A stretch of DNA of 64,000 bases, taken from DASXAI01 sp963728985. Its GTDB lineage: Bacteria > Actinomycetota > Acidimicrobiia > Acidimicrobiales > Ilumatobacteraceae. This document shows positions 52,935 through 60,751 of this stretch, in pieces. The DNA is taken from assembly GCA_963728985.1 (NCBI GenBank), contig CAVSME010000007.1, positions 186,001-250,000 on the forward strand. Direction: 5' to 3'. Within the stretch, counting starts at the first letter, position 1, and each line of letters begins with the position of its first letter. The translations under genes and the position numbers were made by a program. The notes under the pieces were generated by a model, which worked only from the letters and a program-made list of their open reading frames with translations, had not been told where the DNA came from and did not search any database.

Positions 52935-53510
52935 GTGCTCGATTGGGCGGACTCCGATGGCGGGCGGGTACTGGCCTACGTGGTGGCTACCGCGGTGGCC
53001 CTCCTGGCGTGGTACCGGGAACGCCGGCGGGGGCACAGCGATCCCGGCCTGTGGCCCACGTTCTGGCTCCTCAGTGCGGCGTTCTTCCTGGTCATGGCCG
53101 TCGCCCGGGCCACCGACCTCGGGGGCCTGGCCACCGAGCTCGGCCGCAGCGAGGCGATGGAGCACGGTTGGTACGCCGACCGGCGGCGGTTCCAGGCGTA
53201 CGGCGCCGGCATCGTCGGGTTCGGCTGGCTCGTCACCGTCGCCATCGCGCTGTGGCGGGTACCGGCCCGGCGCCGGCGCTACCTCCCGGCGGCCATCGCC
53301 ACGTTCACGCTGATGTGCTTCATCGGCGTGCGGCTGATCTCGCTCCATCAGATCGACGCCCTCCTGTACCGGCGCTACCTGGCCGGGGCCCAGTTCGGCG
53401 CCGTCGCGGAGCTCGTCCTGCTCGCCATCGCCGTCGCCTTGACCGCCGTGCCCCCGCCGGCGGGCCGGCCGGTGCCGCTCGTCGATGGGTCCTCGTCGCT
53501 GCCGGTCTAG
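52935..53510 (+). CDS. Hypothetical polytopic membrane protein
   Basis: A 191-residue protein with five hydrophobic segments (VLAYVVATAVALLAW, FWLLSAAFFLVMAVA, GAGIVGFGWLVTVAIALW, AAIATFTLMCFIGVRLISLH, AVAELVLLAIAVALTAV). The middle has WYADRRRFQAYGAG and VRLISLHQIDALLYRR, a pattern seen in other unnamed actinobacterial membrane proteins. No function recognised. Its TAG stop forms the beginning of the next gene's -10 box. Confidence 0.75.
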   Translation: MLDWADSDGGRVLAYVVATAVALLAWYRERRRGHSDPGLWPTFWLLSAAFFLVMAVARATDLGGLATELGRSEAMEHGWYADRRRFQAYGAGIVGFGWLVTVAIALWRVPARRRRYLPAAIATFTLMCFIGVRLISLHQIDALLYRRYLAGAQFGAVAELVLLAIAVALTAVPPPAGRPVPLVDGSSSLPV

Positions 53511-53513
53511 TGT
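53508..53513 (+). promoter_or_regulatory. -10 box of the enoyl-CoA hydratase gene (leaderless)
   Basis: TAGTGT, 7 nt before ATG 53521. The TAG is the stop codon of the preceding gene. Confidence 0.48.
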
Positions 53514-53520
53514 TCGCTCC

Positions 53521-54330
53521 ATGGCCGATGACGTGCTGTATGCCCTGGAGGATGGCGGCGTCGCCGTTCTCACGCTGAACCGCCCGGAGCGCCTGAACGC
53601 CTGGAACGGCGACATCGAACGGCAACTGTTCGACTACCTCGATCAGTGCACCGAGGACCCCGACGTGAAGGTGATCGTGATCACCGGCGCCGGCCGCGGG
53701 TTCTGCGCTGGCGCCGACATGGACGTGCTCCAGGGCATCGGCGATCGCGGCGGTCAGGACCGCAACGCCGGCCCGCGGCGACGCACCTACCACCTGCTCG
53801 ACGTGCCCAAGCCGATCATCGCCGCCATCAACGGCGCCTGCGCCGGCATCGGCATGGTGCAGGCCCTGATGACGGACATCCGCTTCGCCGCCACCGGCGC
53901 CAAATTCACGACAGCGTTCGTGCGCCGCGGGCTCATCGCCGAGCACGGCATGAGCTGGGTGCTGCCCAAGCTCATCGGCCCGGCGCGGGCCCTCGACGTA
54001 CTGCTGTCGGGGCGGATCTTCCTCGCCGACGAAGCGGCCGAGATGGGCATCGTGAACGCCGTCGTCGAACCCGGCGAGCTCATGGCCTACACGCTCAACT
54101 ACGCGCGCGACATGGCGGTGAACTGCTCACCGTCGTCGCTCGCCGCCATCAAGCGAGAGGTCTGGGGCCAGCTCGTCGGGCAGACCGTGCAAGAGGCCAC
54201 CGCGCAGTCCGACTCCGACATGGTCCACTCCCTCGCCGGCGCCGACTTCAAGGAGGGCGTGTCCAGCTTCCTGGAGAAGCGCCCGCCGAACTTCGCTCCC
54301 CTACAGCGGGGCTGGGCCACCGGCGACTGA
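53521..54330 (+). CDS. Enoyl-CoA hydratase/isomerase family protein
   Basis: A 269-residue crotonase-fold enzyme. It has GVAVLTLNRPERLNAWNGDI, the oxyanion segment VIVITGAGRGFCAGADMDVL, INGACAGIGMVQALMTDIRFA and a catalytic-region FVRRGLIAEHGMSWVLPKLIG with a Glu at the usual position (IAEHGMS). Probably hydrates enoyl-CoA in fatty-acid or side-chain degradation; the exact substrate is open. It is a single-gene unit with its own promoter. Confidence 0.92.
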   Translation: MADDVLYALEDGGVAVLTLNRPERLNAWNGDIERQLFDYLDQCTEDPDVKVIVITGAGRGFCAGADMDVLQGIGDRGGQDRNAGPRRRTYHLLDVPKPIIAAINGACAGIGMVQALMTDIRFAATGAKFTTAFVRRGLIAEHGMSWVLPKLIGPARALDVLLSGRIFLADEAAEMGIVNAVVEPGELMAYTLNYARDMAVNCSPSSLAAIKREVWGQLVGQTVQEATAQSDSDMVHSLAGADFKEGVSSFLEKRPPNFAPLQRGWATGD

Positions 54331-54397
54331 CGGCGTCGACGTTCTGATCGAACGCTGAGCCACGTCGGAGCGGCGTCTCACCGACCACCGCCATGGT

Positions 54398-54648
54398 GGC
54401 GGCACGACCATCGCCAACCACGCCGTCTCCGCCACCGGCACGGACGGCGGTGCGCCTGTTCACCCAGAGCGGCACCCACCTCGTCGTCGACGCCAACGGC
54501 TGGTACGTCTGACGGCGTCCTCGTGGGCGGCGCCCAGGCGGCCAGCGAGGACATCATCCGCGAGCACGGTCGCTGCGGAGGCTTCCCGGTCGACGCCGTC
54601 CAGCCGGTTCGCACCGTCATCGATCCCACCACGGCCGACGTGGTCTGA
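54398..54648 (+). pseudogene. Decayed remnant with a surface-repeat domain end
   Basis: No intact gene lies in the 339 nt between 54,331 and 54,669. One frame reads GGTTIANHAVSATGTDGG (54398 on) and then, after a +1 shift at 54450, VRLFTQSGTHLVVDANGWYV and TGA at 54512. The G-T-H-L-V-V-D-x-N-G-W-Y end is typical of the secreted repeat domains also seen at 8,024-9,281. A further frame, TSDGVLVGGAQAASEDIIRE to ADVV and TGA at 54648, reads like another protein end I cannot name. This looks like a broken gene remnant, not functional. Confidence 0.5.
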
Positions 54649-54669
54649 GTGAGCTCGACGGGGCATCAC

Positions 54670-55404
54670 TCAGAAGGTCGTCACCTCGCGCAGGCGCTCG
54701 GCCGCATCGCGGTCCCCATGGACCTCGAGCCCGTCGAGCGGTCGACGTCCCCAGAGCCACAGCAGCAGCTCGCCGGCCGGGCCGCGCACGGCGGCGTCGC
54801 CCTTCGCATGCCCGGTCTCGACGACGACGTCACCAGGCGCGAACCGGATCAGCCACTCGCCCTCGGCGTCGGTCGCGTGGAGATGGACCGTGCGACCGTC
54901 GCCCGGCGAGCGACCGGCACCGAGCGCCGGCACGAACACCGTGAACAGCTCGTCGATCCCATCGACGGCCAAGCCAGCGTCGATGGCACCGACCGGCCAC
55001 GCCGCCGCCTGCTCGGCGTCGACTCGGTGCACCGTGGTCTCGTGGGCCATCCGGCGCGGCCAGAACCCAGCCCGCTGGTGCGCGGGCGCGAACGAGTAGA
55101 CCGGGCGATCGGGATCGTCGAGGGCACGGAGGTCGCCCACCAGTTCCGTGAGCGTGGTCCGGTACCACTCCTCTACCCCGTCGGCGGGTGGCTCGGGCAG
55201 CATGCCGTTCTTGCGGGACGGACGCTCGAGCGTCCCGGTCCGCAGGATCACGGTGGTGCGGGCGTGGATCAGACCCACGTGGCGCAGCAGCTCCGTCGTG
55301 TCCCAACCCGGTGCGGCCGGAACCGGCGCGGCGAGATCGTCGTGCGCGGCGTCGGCCAGCGCGACACCTTCCTGCTCCACGAGGGCGGCCCAGTCGTAGG
55401 TCAT
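54670..55404 (-). CDS. Maleylpyruvate isomerase family mycothiol-dependent enzyme (MDMPI)
   Basis: A 244-residue DinB/MDMPI-fold protein. The N-terminal four-helix domain has PGWDTTELLRHVGLIHARTT (first metal His) and RRMAHETTVHRVDAEQA (HxxxH-type metal site); the C-terminal domain has RTVHLHATDAEGEWLIRFA and VRGPAGELLLWLWGRRPLDGL. Such enzymes use mycothiol, the actinobacterial thiol, in isomerisation or thiol transfer. The ATG is fixed by a leaderless promoter. Exact reaction unknown. Confidence 0.9.
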   Translation of the reverse strand: MTYDWAALVEQEGVALADAAHDDLAAPVPAAPGWDTTELLRHVGLIHARTTVILRTGTLERPSRKNGMLPEPPADGVEEWYRTTLTELVGDLRALDDPDRPVYSFAPAHQRAGFWPRRMAHETTVHRVDAEQAAAWPVGAIDAGLAVDGIDELFTVFVPALGAGRSPGDGRTVHLHATDAEGEWLIRFAPGDVVVETGHAKGDAAVRGPAGELLLWLWGRRPLDGLEVHGDRDAAERLREVTTF

Positions 55405-55410
55405 GGGCCG

Positions 55411-55416
55411 ATGCTA
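55411..55416 (-). promoter_or_regulatory. -10 box of the MDMPI gene (leaderless)
   Basis: TAGCAT on the minus strand, 6 nt before ATG 55404. The TAG is the stop codon of the upstream GNAT gene. Confidence 0.48.
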
Positions 55417-56028
55417 GAAGTCGATGCGCACGACCCGGCGGCGTTTGGTGGGCGCGCTCACCTCCACGAAGCCGGCGTCGGCAAACACCTGCGCGGCCCC
55501 GACGTGGACCTCGCCCCACGTGATCTCCACGAAGGGCTGCGTGACCATGGGGTAGGCCTCGATCGCCGTCGCACCGTGCGCCCGAGCGTGGTCGACGGCG
55601 GCGCGCGCCAGCGGGTAGGTGAGGCCCTCGCCGCGGTATCCCTTGCGGACGCAGAAACAGGTCACGGCCCAGACGCCATGATCGTCCTTGTCCTCCTTGC
55701 GCCCGCTCCACGGCACCCGCGACGTGCGCAACTTCGGGTAGGCAGTGCGGGGCTCGACCGCGACCCAACCGACGGGCTCGTCGTCCCGGTACGCGACCAG
55801 GCCGCTGGTGTGCGGCGCGTCGGGGTTGCCGCACGCCGTGGCGGCCCGGTGCATGGCGATCCGCTCGTCGAGGCTCGTGTCGCGCCAGAGCCAGCCGGTG
55901 ACCCTGAAGCGCTGGCACTGGCAGTGGAACGGGTAGTCGGCAGTGCCGAAGATCGCCTCCAGGTCCTGCGCGCTGGCGTGGTTCGCGGGCACGATCCTGA
56001 GGTCGGGCTCCGGGGCGTCCCGGGTCAT
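55414..56028 (-). CDS. GNAT family N-acetyltransferase
   Basis: A 204-residue acetyltransferase with an extended N-terminus: LRIVPANHASAQDLEAIFG, a C-x-C pair (FHCQCQRF), GLVAYRDDEPVGWVAVEPRT, then the acetyl-CoA motif VWAVTCFCVRKGYRGEGLTYPL and a late ADAGFVEVSAPTKRR. The CQCQR and RKGYRGEG features occur in a GNAT group whose substrate is not known. Start ATG 56028 is supported by TACGTT 6 nt upstream. Confidence 0.87.
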   Translation of the reverse strand: MTRDAPEPDLRIVPANHASAQDLEAIFGTADYPFHCQCQRFRVTGWLWRDTSLDERIAMHRAATACGNPDAPHTSGLVAYRDDEPVGWVAVEPRTAYPKLRTSRVPWSGRKEDKDDHGVWAVTCFCVRKGYRGEGLTYPLARAAVDHARAHGATAIEAYPMVTQPFVEITWGEVHVGAAQVFADAGFVEVSAPTKRRRVVRIDF

Positions 56029-56034
56029 GCGGAC

Positions 56035-56040
56035 AACGTA
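56035..56040 (-). promoter_or_regulatory. -10 box of the GNAT gene (leaderless)
   Basis: TACGTT on the minus strand, 6 nt before ATG 56028. Confidence 0.45.
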
Positions 56041-56114
56041 ACCACGGTGCGGTCGCCCTCAGACTCGCGGTGCTGGCACGATGGCGGGGACCGCGGGTCC
56101 GAGGAGGAGCAGCC

Positions 56115-56504
56115 ATGGACATCCAACCCCAGAAGCCGTCGGCCAAAGGCCCGGCCGAGTGGTTCACCGGTGACGTCTGGATCGACCCGATCGCCCGAGG
56201 GCAGGCGCCGTCGCGCATGGCCGTCAGCGCCGTGCACTTCCCTCCGGGCGCCCGTACCGCGTGGCACGCCCACAGCAACGGGCAGACCCTCTACGTCACC
56301 GAAGGCGAAGGACGCATCCAGCCTCGCGGCGAGGCCATCGTCACCATCCGTCCCGGCGACATCATCCACGCGCCGGCCGACGAGTGGCACTGGCACGGCG
56401 CCGCCCCTGACCACTTCATGACCCACCTCACCGTGACCGAGGGCGACGCGCAGTGGGGCGACCACGTCACCGACGACGAGTACGGTGGCGGGACCGCGTC
56501 GTGA
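56115..56504 (+). CDS. Cupin domain protein
   Basis: A 129-residue single cupin barrel. Motif 1 is HFPPGARTAWHAHSNGQTLYVTEGEG (G-x5-H-x-H-x-E pattern with Gln in place of one residue) and motif 2 is IRPGDIIHAPADEWHWHGAAP. Similar to the (R)-mandelonitrile-lyase-like / carboxymuconolactone-linked cupins. Substrate unknown. ATG 56115 has GAGGAGGAG just upstream. It is coupled to the next gene by a GTGA overlap. Confidence 0.88.
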   Translation: MDIQPQKPSAKGPAEWFTGDVWIDPIARGQAPSRMAVSAVHFPPGARTAWHAHSNGQTLYVTEGEGRIQPRGEAIVTIRPGDIIHAPADEWHWHGAAPDHFMTHLTVTEGDAQWGDHVTDDEYGGGTAS

Positions 56505-56893
56505 GCGGCTCGGCGGACAGCAAGTCACCTTCGCAGCTGATCGACGAGCGGATCGAACAGCTCGGCGACTGGCGGGGCGAGATGCTCAGCCGGCTCCGTG
56601 CCCTGGTGAAGGACGCCGATCCCGACGTCGTCGAGGAGTGGAAGTGGCGCGGCGTTCCCGTGTGGTCACACAGCGGCATGATCTGCACGGGTGAGACGTA
56701 CAAGAGCGTCGTGAAGCTGACCTTCGCCAAGGGCGCGTCACTGGACGATCCTTCGGGCCTCTTCAACTCCAGTCTCGAGGGGAACACGAGGCGGGCCATC
56801 GACTTCCATGAGGGCGAGAAGATCAACGCGACCGCGTTGAAGAAGCTCGTTCGCGCCGCCGTGACCCTGAACGAGTCGAAAGCCAAACGCTGA
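56501..56893 (+). CDS. DUF1801 family protein
   Basis: A 130-residue protein with PSQLIDERIEQLGDWRGEMLSRLRALV, VEEWKWRGVPVWSHSGMICTGETYK and GLFNSSLEGNTRRAIDFHEGEKI. The alpha/beta pattern with E-W-K-W-R-G-x-P and FNSSLEG is typical of DUF1801 (YdhG-like). Function unknown. GTG 56501 overlaps the cupin stop, so the two are co-translated. Confidence 0.88.
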   Translation: MSGSADSKSPSQLIDERIEQLGDWRGEMLSRLRALVKDADPDVVEEWKWRGVPVWSHSGMICTGETYKSVVKLTFAKGASLDDPSGLFNSSLEGNTRRAIDFHEGEKINATALKKLVRAAVTLNESKAKR

Positions 56894-56930
56894 GGGCTAC
56901 GCTGCGCCCACTTTCGAGCCTGGGGGTGTC

Positions 56931-57380
56931 ATGCAGGTGGTCCGCGAGTTCACGCTCCACTTCGCGCTCGGTGAGAGCTTCCAGATGGGTGGCGGACCGT
57001 TCGGCGCCCGTGCCGTCGGGATCGTCGGCGACGGGTGGGTGAAGGGTGACCGGATCAGCGGGCGCCTCGTCGGCCCGGCCGCCGACTGGGCCATCATGGG
57101 CTCCGACGGCTACGCCCAGATCGACGTGCGCGCCCAGATCCGCACCGACGACGGCGCCGACCTCTACATCCACTACAACGGGTCGCTCGAGATGAACGAG
57201 GCAACGATGACCGCGCTCTTCAGCGACCAGGAAACGAGCCTCGGCGCCAGCTACTGGTTCACCCATGTCCGGCTCGAATCCGGCGCCGAGCGCTACGAGT
57301 GGGTCAACCGCACGATGTTCGTGGGCCACGGCCGGGCTGCCACCGACGGGATCGAGTACGAGGTCTACCGCCTCGCCTAG
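56931..57380 (+). CDS. DUF3237 family protein
   Basis: A 149-residue beta-barrel protein: FTLHFALGESFQMGGGPFGARAVG, ISGRLVGPAADWAIMGSDGYAQIDVRAQIRTDDGADLYIHYNG, then the end TMFVGHGRAATDGIEYEVYRLA. These are DUF3237 signatures. Function unknown. GGGGGT lies just before the ATG, and TACGCT upstream (in the gap after DUF1801) may be its -10. Its stop lies 10 nt from the convergent CMD gene. Confidence 0.85.
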   Translation: MQVVREFTLHFALGESFQMGGGPFGARAVGIVGDGWVKGDRISGRLVGPAADWAIMGSDGYAQIDVRAQIRTDDGADLYIHYNGSLEMNEATMTALFSDQETSLGASYWFTHVRLESGAERYEWVNRTMFVGHGRAATDGIEYEVYRLA

Positions 57381-57390
57381 CGCGCGTCCC

Positions 57391-58044
57391 TCACCTCCGC
57401 TCGGCCTCGCCCCGCATCGAGATGGTGCCCATCACGTCCTGGTCGCCGCCGCCGGGAGCGGCGACTTCGACGACCCGCTCGTCGATGTCGTCGTACTCCA
57501 GCCGCAACGCCCGGCACATCGTGCCGTGCAAGAGGTAGGTGGTCACGGCGTAGGTCAGCTCCAGCACAGCCACCTCGCTGAGGGCCGCCGTCAGCGCCGC
57601 GAACGTGGCGTCCTGCACCCTGCCCTGGCCGAGCACGATCTCGTCCGTATAGGTGAGCACCGCGCGCTGCAGCGGCGACCACCCGTCGAAGACACCCCAC
57701 GCCGGGATGGCCGCCAGCTGCGCCCCGCTCACCCCGGCGCGCCGAGCCGCTTTGCAGTGCTGGCTGAACACGAACTGGCTCCCGACGGCGAAGCCGGCGC
57801 GGGTCAGGGCCAGCTCGCGGAGGTCGGCGGGGAGCTCCCGGTCCGGACTGGAGAACAGCGCGAAGCCCGCCACCATGTGATCCAGCAGGTCAGGGGCCTG
57901 GGCGAAGACCGTCCACCAGTTCCCAGGGGTGCCGGTGGCGGTACCCGGTTCGGCCACGGGGTCACGATCCCCGAACATCCGCTCGTAGACTGGAAGGACG
58001 CTCGGCGGGGCCTCTTGGCGGGGGACCTGTCGCGTACGTGTCAT
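57391..58044 (-). CDS. Carboxymuconolactone decarboxylase / AhpD-like protein
   Basis: A 217-residue all-helical CMD protein: APDLLDHMVAGFALF, LPADLRELALTRAGFAVGSQFVFSQHCKAARRAGVSGAQL, AVLTYTDEIVLGQGRVQDATF and VLELTYAVTTYLLHGTMCRAL. The CMD active helix has QHCKAA, with one Cys instead of the CxxC of AhpD, so peroxidase activity is doubtful. ATG 58044 has TACGGT 7 nt upstream, overlapped by a palindrome shared with the divergent VOC gene. Confidence 0.88.
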   Translation of the reverse strand: MTRTRQVPRQEAPPSVLPVYERMFGDRDPVAEPGTATGTPGNWWTVFAQAPDLLDHMVAGFALFSSPDRELPADLRELALTRAGFAVGSQFVFSQHCKAARRAGVSGAQLAAIPAWGVFDGWSPLQRAVLTYTDEIVLGQGRVQDATFAALTAALSEVAVLELTYAVTTYLLHGTMCRALRLEYDDIDERVVEVAAPGGGDQDVMGTISMRGEAERR

Positions 58045-58051
58045 TCGACGT

Positions 58052-58068
58052 ACCGTAGATGCATCTAC
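58052..58068. promoter_or_regulatory. Perfect 14-bp palindrome in a divergent promoter
   Basis: GTAGATGCATCTAC (58055-58068) is a perfect palindrome. Its left part overlaps the minus-strand -10 TACGGT (58057-58052) of the CMD gene, and it lies 21 nt before the VOC gene. It looks like an operator for a dimeric regulator controlling both genes; no regulator gene is adjacent. Confidence 0.6.
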
Positions 58069-58089
58069 TTCAGCCAATCCGGAGGGACC

Positions 58090-58650
58090 ATGGCAAGCAA
58101 CACCGAGTTCGAGTTCAAGGGCATCAACCACCTGGCCCTCGTGTGCAGCGACATGGCCCGCACCGTGGACTTCTACACCAACGTGCTGGGCATGCCGCTC
58201 ATCAAGACGCTGGAGATCCCGGGCGGCGCGCAGCACTTCTTCTTCGACTGCGGCAACGGCGACTCGCTGGCCTTCTTCTGGTTCCCGGACGCGCCGGCGG
58301 CCGCACCGGGGATCGCCGCCGCTGGCGACTTGCCCGGCAGCGGCAGCATCGTCTCCGCCCATGGCTCGATGAACCACGTCGCCTTCGACGTCCCGGTCGA
58401 CAAGTTCGACGCCTACGTGCAGAAGCTGAAGGACAAGGGCGTCCCCGCGAGCAAAGTGGTGAACCACGACGACAGCGAGTCCACGGTGGCGAAGGAGATG
58501 CACGAGGGCGTCTTCGTGCGGTCGGTGTACTTCCGCGATCCCGACGGTGTCCTGCTCGAGTTCGCCTGCTGGACCAAGTCGTTCGGCCCGGAGGACATCG
58601 CCCACGCCCCCGCCAACGCCAAGGGCGAGCGCGTCCAGCTCGTCGGCTGA
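58090..58650 (+). CDS. VOC/glyoxalase family dioxygenase-like protein
   Basis: A 186-residue VOC protein with FKGINHLALVCSDMARTVDFYTNVLGMPLIKTLE, HFFFDCGNGDSLAFFWFPD, GSMNHVAFDVP and VFVRSVYFRDPDGVLLEFACW. The His in INHLALV, the His in MNHVAF and the Glu in LLEFACW are the expected metal ligands of glyoxalase/extradiol-type enzymes. Substrate unknown. GGAGG lies 5 nt before ATG 58090. Shared promoter region with the CMD gene suggests one degradation pathway (inference). Confidence 0.9.
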   Translation: MASNTEFEFKGINHLALVCSDMARTVDFYTNVLGMPLIKTLEIPGGAQHFFFDCGNGDSLAFFWFPDAPAAAPGIAAAGDLPGSGSIVSAHGSMNHVAFDVPVDKFDAYVQKLKDKGVPASKVVNHDDSESTVAKEMHEGVFVRSVYFRDPDGVLLEFACWTKSFGPEDIAHAPANAKGERVQLVG

Positions 58651-58656
58651 TCCCTC

Positions 58657-58686
58657 GGGGAGCCGGGCCACTCGGACCGGCTCCCC
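58657..58686 (+). terminator. Hairpin after the VOC gene
   Basis: A 10-bp perfect stem GGGGAGCCGG (58657-58666) with 58677-58686, starting 6 nt after the stop codon. No T-run; terminator by position and strength. Confidence 0.5.
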
Positions 58687-58882
58687 CGACGACGCGCGCT
58701 CAGGTGGCCAGGCCGTCCTTGACGAGCTGTAGGGCGTTGCTGGATGCGGCGGCCCACGCCACGACCGTGGCCGGTGTCGCTCTCCGCCTTGGCCGGCCAG
58801 TTGATGGTGAAGCAGAAGTAGACCCACACGTCGTCGAAGTTCAGCGCCGCGCGGCCGCGCTCAGGCGCCGAGCGGCATTGCG
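58687..58882 (-). other. Non-coding stretch with a possible decayed gene fragment
   Basis: The minus strand reads AALNFDDVWVYFCFTINWPAKAE... (58850 to about 58780) and, in a shifted frame, VVAWAAASSNALQLVKDGLA then TGA near 58700. Together they could be the end of a frameshifted gene, but neither part matches a family I know and the evidence is weak. Confidence 0.2.
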
Positions 58883-58930
58883 ATGGTCACTGTCGATGAC
58901 GTGGTTGACTGTGGGACGGAGGCGGCAGGC

Positions 58931-59671
58931 ATGCGTACCGGCGTCGACGTTACGAGCAGTCGATCGCAGTGGTGGTGTGTGGTCGCGCCGAGGATCCGAC
59001 TGGTCTCGGCCACGATCATCATTGGGGCGGTCGGTGGAGCGATCGTCGGCGGGCTCGGCGGCCGTATCGCCATGCGCATCCTGGTCTTGACCTCGGACGA
59101 AGCGGTCAAGGGCGTGACGAGTGACGACGGCTTCCAGATCGGGCGATTCACGCTGAGCGACACCGCAGGACTGGTGATCATCACCATGTTCATCGGCGTC
59201 GTGGCCGCTCTGTTGTACCTCGTGGCCCATCCGTTCGTCGCCGGGTTGGGACGAGCCCGGGTCCCGGCGATGGCCGTCTTCTACGGTGTTGTCGGTGGCG
59301 CCATGCTGGTGCACACCGATGGTGTCGATTTCAAGGTCTTGGAACCTGCGTTCCTGGCCATCGCCCTGTTCGTAGCGATCTCGGCGGGGTTCGGAGCGGT
59401 GGTGGCTCACCTTGTGGGGCGTGCGGCCGCTGACGGTGCATGGCCGCAAACGTGGCCGTGGTGGGCCCTCGGTCCCCCATTGCTGTTCTTGTTGCTGCCC
59501 CCCTTCCTGGTGGTTGCGCTCCTCGCGGCGGCGGTGCACTACGCCGGCCCGACCACCGGATCGACGACCCGATGGTGGCGGTTCGCGCGTGGTGGCGCTG
59601 TGGTTGTCATGACGAGCGTCTTCGTCCTCGGTGCCATCGATCTCGCGAAGGACGCCACCGACCTCACCTGA
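58931..59671 (+). CDS. Hypothetical polytopic membrane protein
   Basis: A 246-residue protein with about six transmembrane segments. The first is glycine-zipper-like (IIIGAVGGAIVGGLGGRIAMRIL), followed by SDDGFQIGRFTLSDTAGL, a pattern seen in other unnamed actinobacterial membrane proteins. Later segments are LVIITMFIGVVAALLYLVAH, PAMAVFYGVVGGAML, FLAIALFVAISAGFGAVVAH and LLFLLLPPFLVVALLAAAV. ATG 58931 is preferred for GGAGG 8 nt upstream; ATG 58883 is possible. Some stretches look slightly less GC-rich than the neighbours. Function unknown. Confidence 0.78.
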   Translation: MRTGVDVTSSRSQWWCVVAPRIRLVSATIIIGAVGGAIVGGLGGRIAMRILVLTSDEAVKGVTSDDGFQIGRFTLSDTAGLVIITMFIGVVAALLYLVAHPFVAGLGRARVPAMAVFYGVVGGAMLVHTDGVDFKVLEPAFLAIALFVAISAGFGAVVAHLVGRAAADGAWPQTWPWWALGPPLLFLLLPPFLVVALLAAAVHYAGPTTGSTTRWWRFARGGAVVVMTSVFVLGAIDLAKDATDLT

Positions 59672-59712
59672 TTCTCCGCCGATGCGGCAGAGGGAGCGCG
59701 CTCGCCCGGTCG

Positions 59713-60591
59713 TCAGTCCGCCGTGTGGGCCAAGACGAGATCGATCACGTGGTCCCACTCCCCCTCGGGAAGCTCGTGACCGACACCGTCCATCGTTTCG
59801 AGGCGGGCGCCGGAGATCTCCGCGGCCAGCGCCTGGCCGTGGGGCAAGGGCAGGATGGGGTCGTCGGTGCCGTGGATGACCAGCGTCGGCACCGCGATCT
59901 CGGCGAGCCGGCTCCGCCACGGCGGCGTGCGGCCGACGGCCAGGGCGTGGTTCCCGGCGCTCTGGATGTTGCGAGCCCGGGCCACTTCGGCATGAGCGAT
60001 GGACCGCTGGCCCGCCTCGTCGAAGGGGAAGCGCGTCCCCACCAAGGTACGGCGAGTCGCGAGCGTGTTGTCCACGACGGCCTCGGTGTCGGACCAGTCC
60101 ACCGCCCGCGGCGCCCTCAGCAGTGCCATCACCACCTCAGCGGGCCCGGGGAGGGCGTCGGGGCCGAGCGTGCCGGTCATCGCCGCGCCGATGGTCGAGG
60201 GGTCCGGCGTCGACATGATGAGGGTGAGCGTGCGCGCCCGGTCGGGATGGCGCAGCGCGACCTCCTGGAGGATCATGCCGCCCATCGACATGCCCACGAG
60301 GTGAGCGCGGTCCAGGCCGTAGGCGTCGAGCACGCCGGCCACGTCGTCGGCCATGTCCTCCACCGTGTAGTCGGGCTCGCCCGGTGGACAGGTGACCGAG
60401 CGCCCCGTATCCCGGTTGTCGAAGCGGATGACGTGGCGACCGCCGGCGGCCAAGCGGCGGCACAACGCAGCGTCATAGCGCAGCATCGACGAGGTGGCCC
60501 CGTTCACGAGCACGACCGTCGGGTCGGCCGGGTCCCCGAAGTCCTCGGTGCAGATCTCGACACCGTTGGCGATGACAGTACGTTCGGGCAC
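59713..60591 (-). CDS. Alpha/beta hydrolase
   Basis: A 292-residue hydrolase. It begins ERTVIANGVEICTEDFGDPADPTVVLVNGATSS, has RHVIRFDNRDTGRS, the nucleophile elbow LVGMSMGGMILQE, the acid in VIHGTDDPILP and the base in GVGHELPEGEWDHV. The DNRDTGRS form is shared with esterases such as aclacinomycin methylesterase-like enzymes. Substrate unknown. GTG 60591 follows GGGAGGAGG; a TACGGT box lies at 60617-60622. Confidence 0.9.
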   Translation of the reverse strand: MPERTVIANGVEICTEDFGDPADPTVVLVNGATSSMLRYDAALCRRLAAGGRHVIRFDNRDTGRSVTCPPGEPDYTVEDMADDVAGVLDAYGLDRAHLVGMSMGGMILQEVALRHPDRARTLTLIMSTPDPSTIGAAMTGTLGPDALPGPAEVVMALLRAPRAVDWSDTEAVVDNTLATRRTLVGTRFPFDEAGQRSIAHAEVARARNIQSAGNHALAVGRTPPWRSRLAEIAVPTLVIHGTDDPILPLPHGQALAAEISGARLETMDGVGHELPEGEWDHVIDLVLAHTAD

Positions 60592-60616
60592 AGGGCCTCC
60601 TCCCACAGCGCGGCGC

Positions 60617-60622
60617 ACCGTA
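60617..60622 (-). promoter_or_regulatory. -10 box of the alpha/beta hydrolase gene
   Basis: TACGGT on the minus strand, 25 nt before GTG 60591, leaving a short leader with a strong Shine-Dalgarno. Confidence 0.4.
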
Positions 60623-60751
60623 GCTGGCCCCGGCCCGGCGGTACAGCAGCGGACCGGGGCGGCCGAATCCCGCCGCAAATGTGGTATCAGCGAGGGACGT
60701 CGATGCTTCCTATGAGGTGGAAGTCCGGGCCAGGTGACATGGAGGTTTGCC

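Noticed and set aside
58841..59920. Long minus-strand frame opposite the membrane protein at 58,931
   Set aside because: Charged, low-complexity shadow; the plus-strand frame has membrane helices and a ribosome site.
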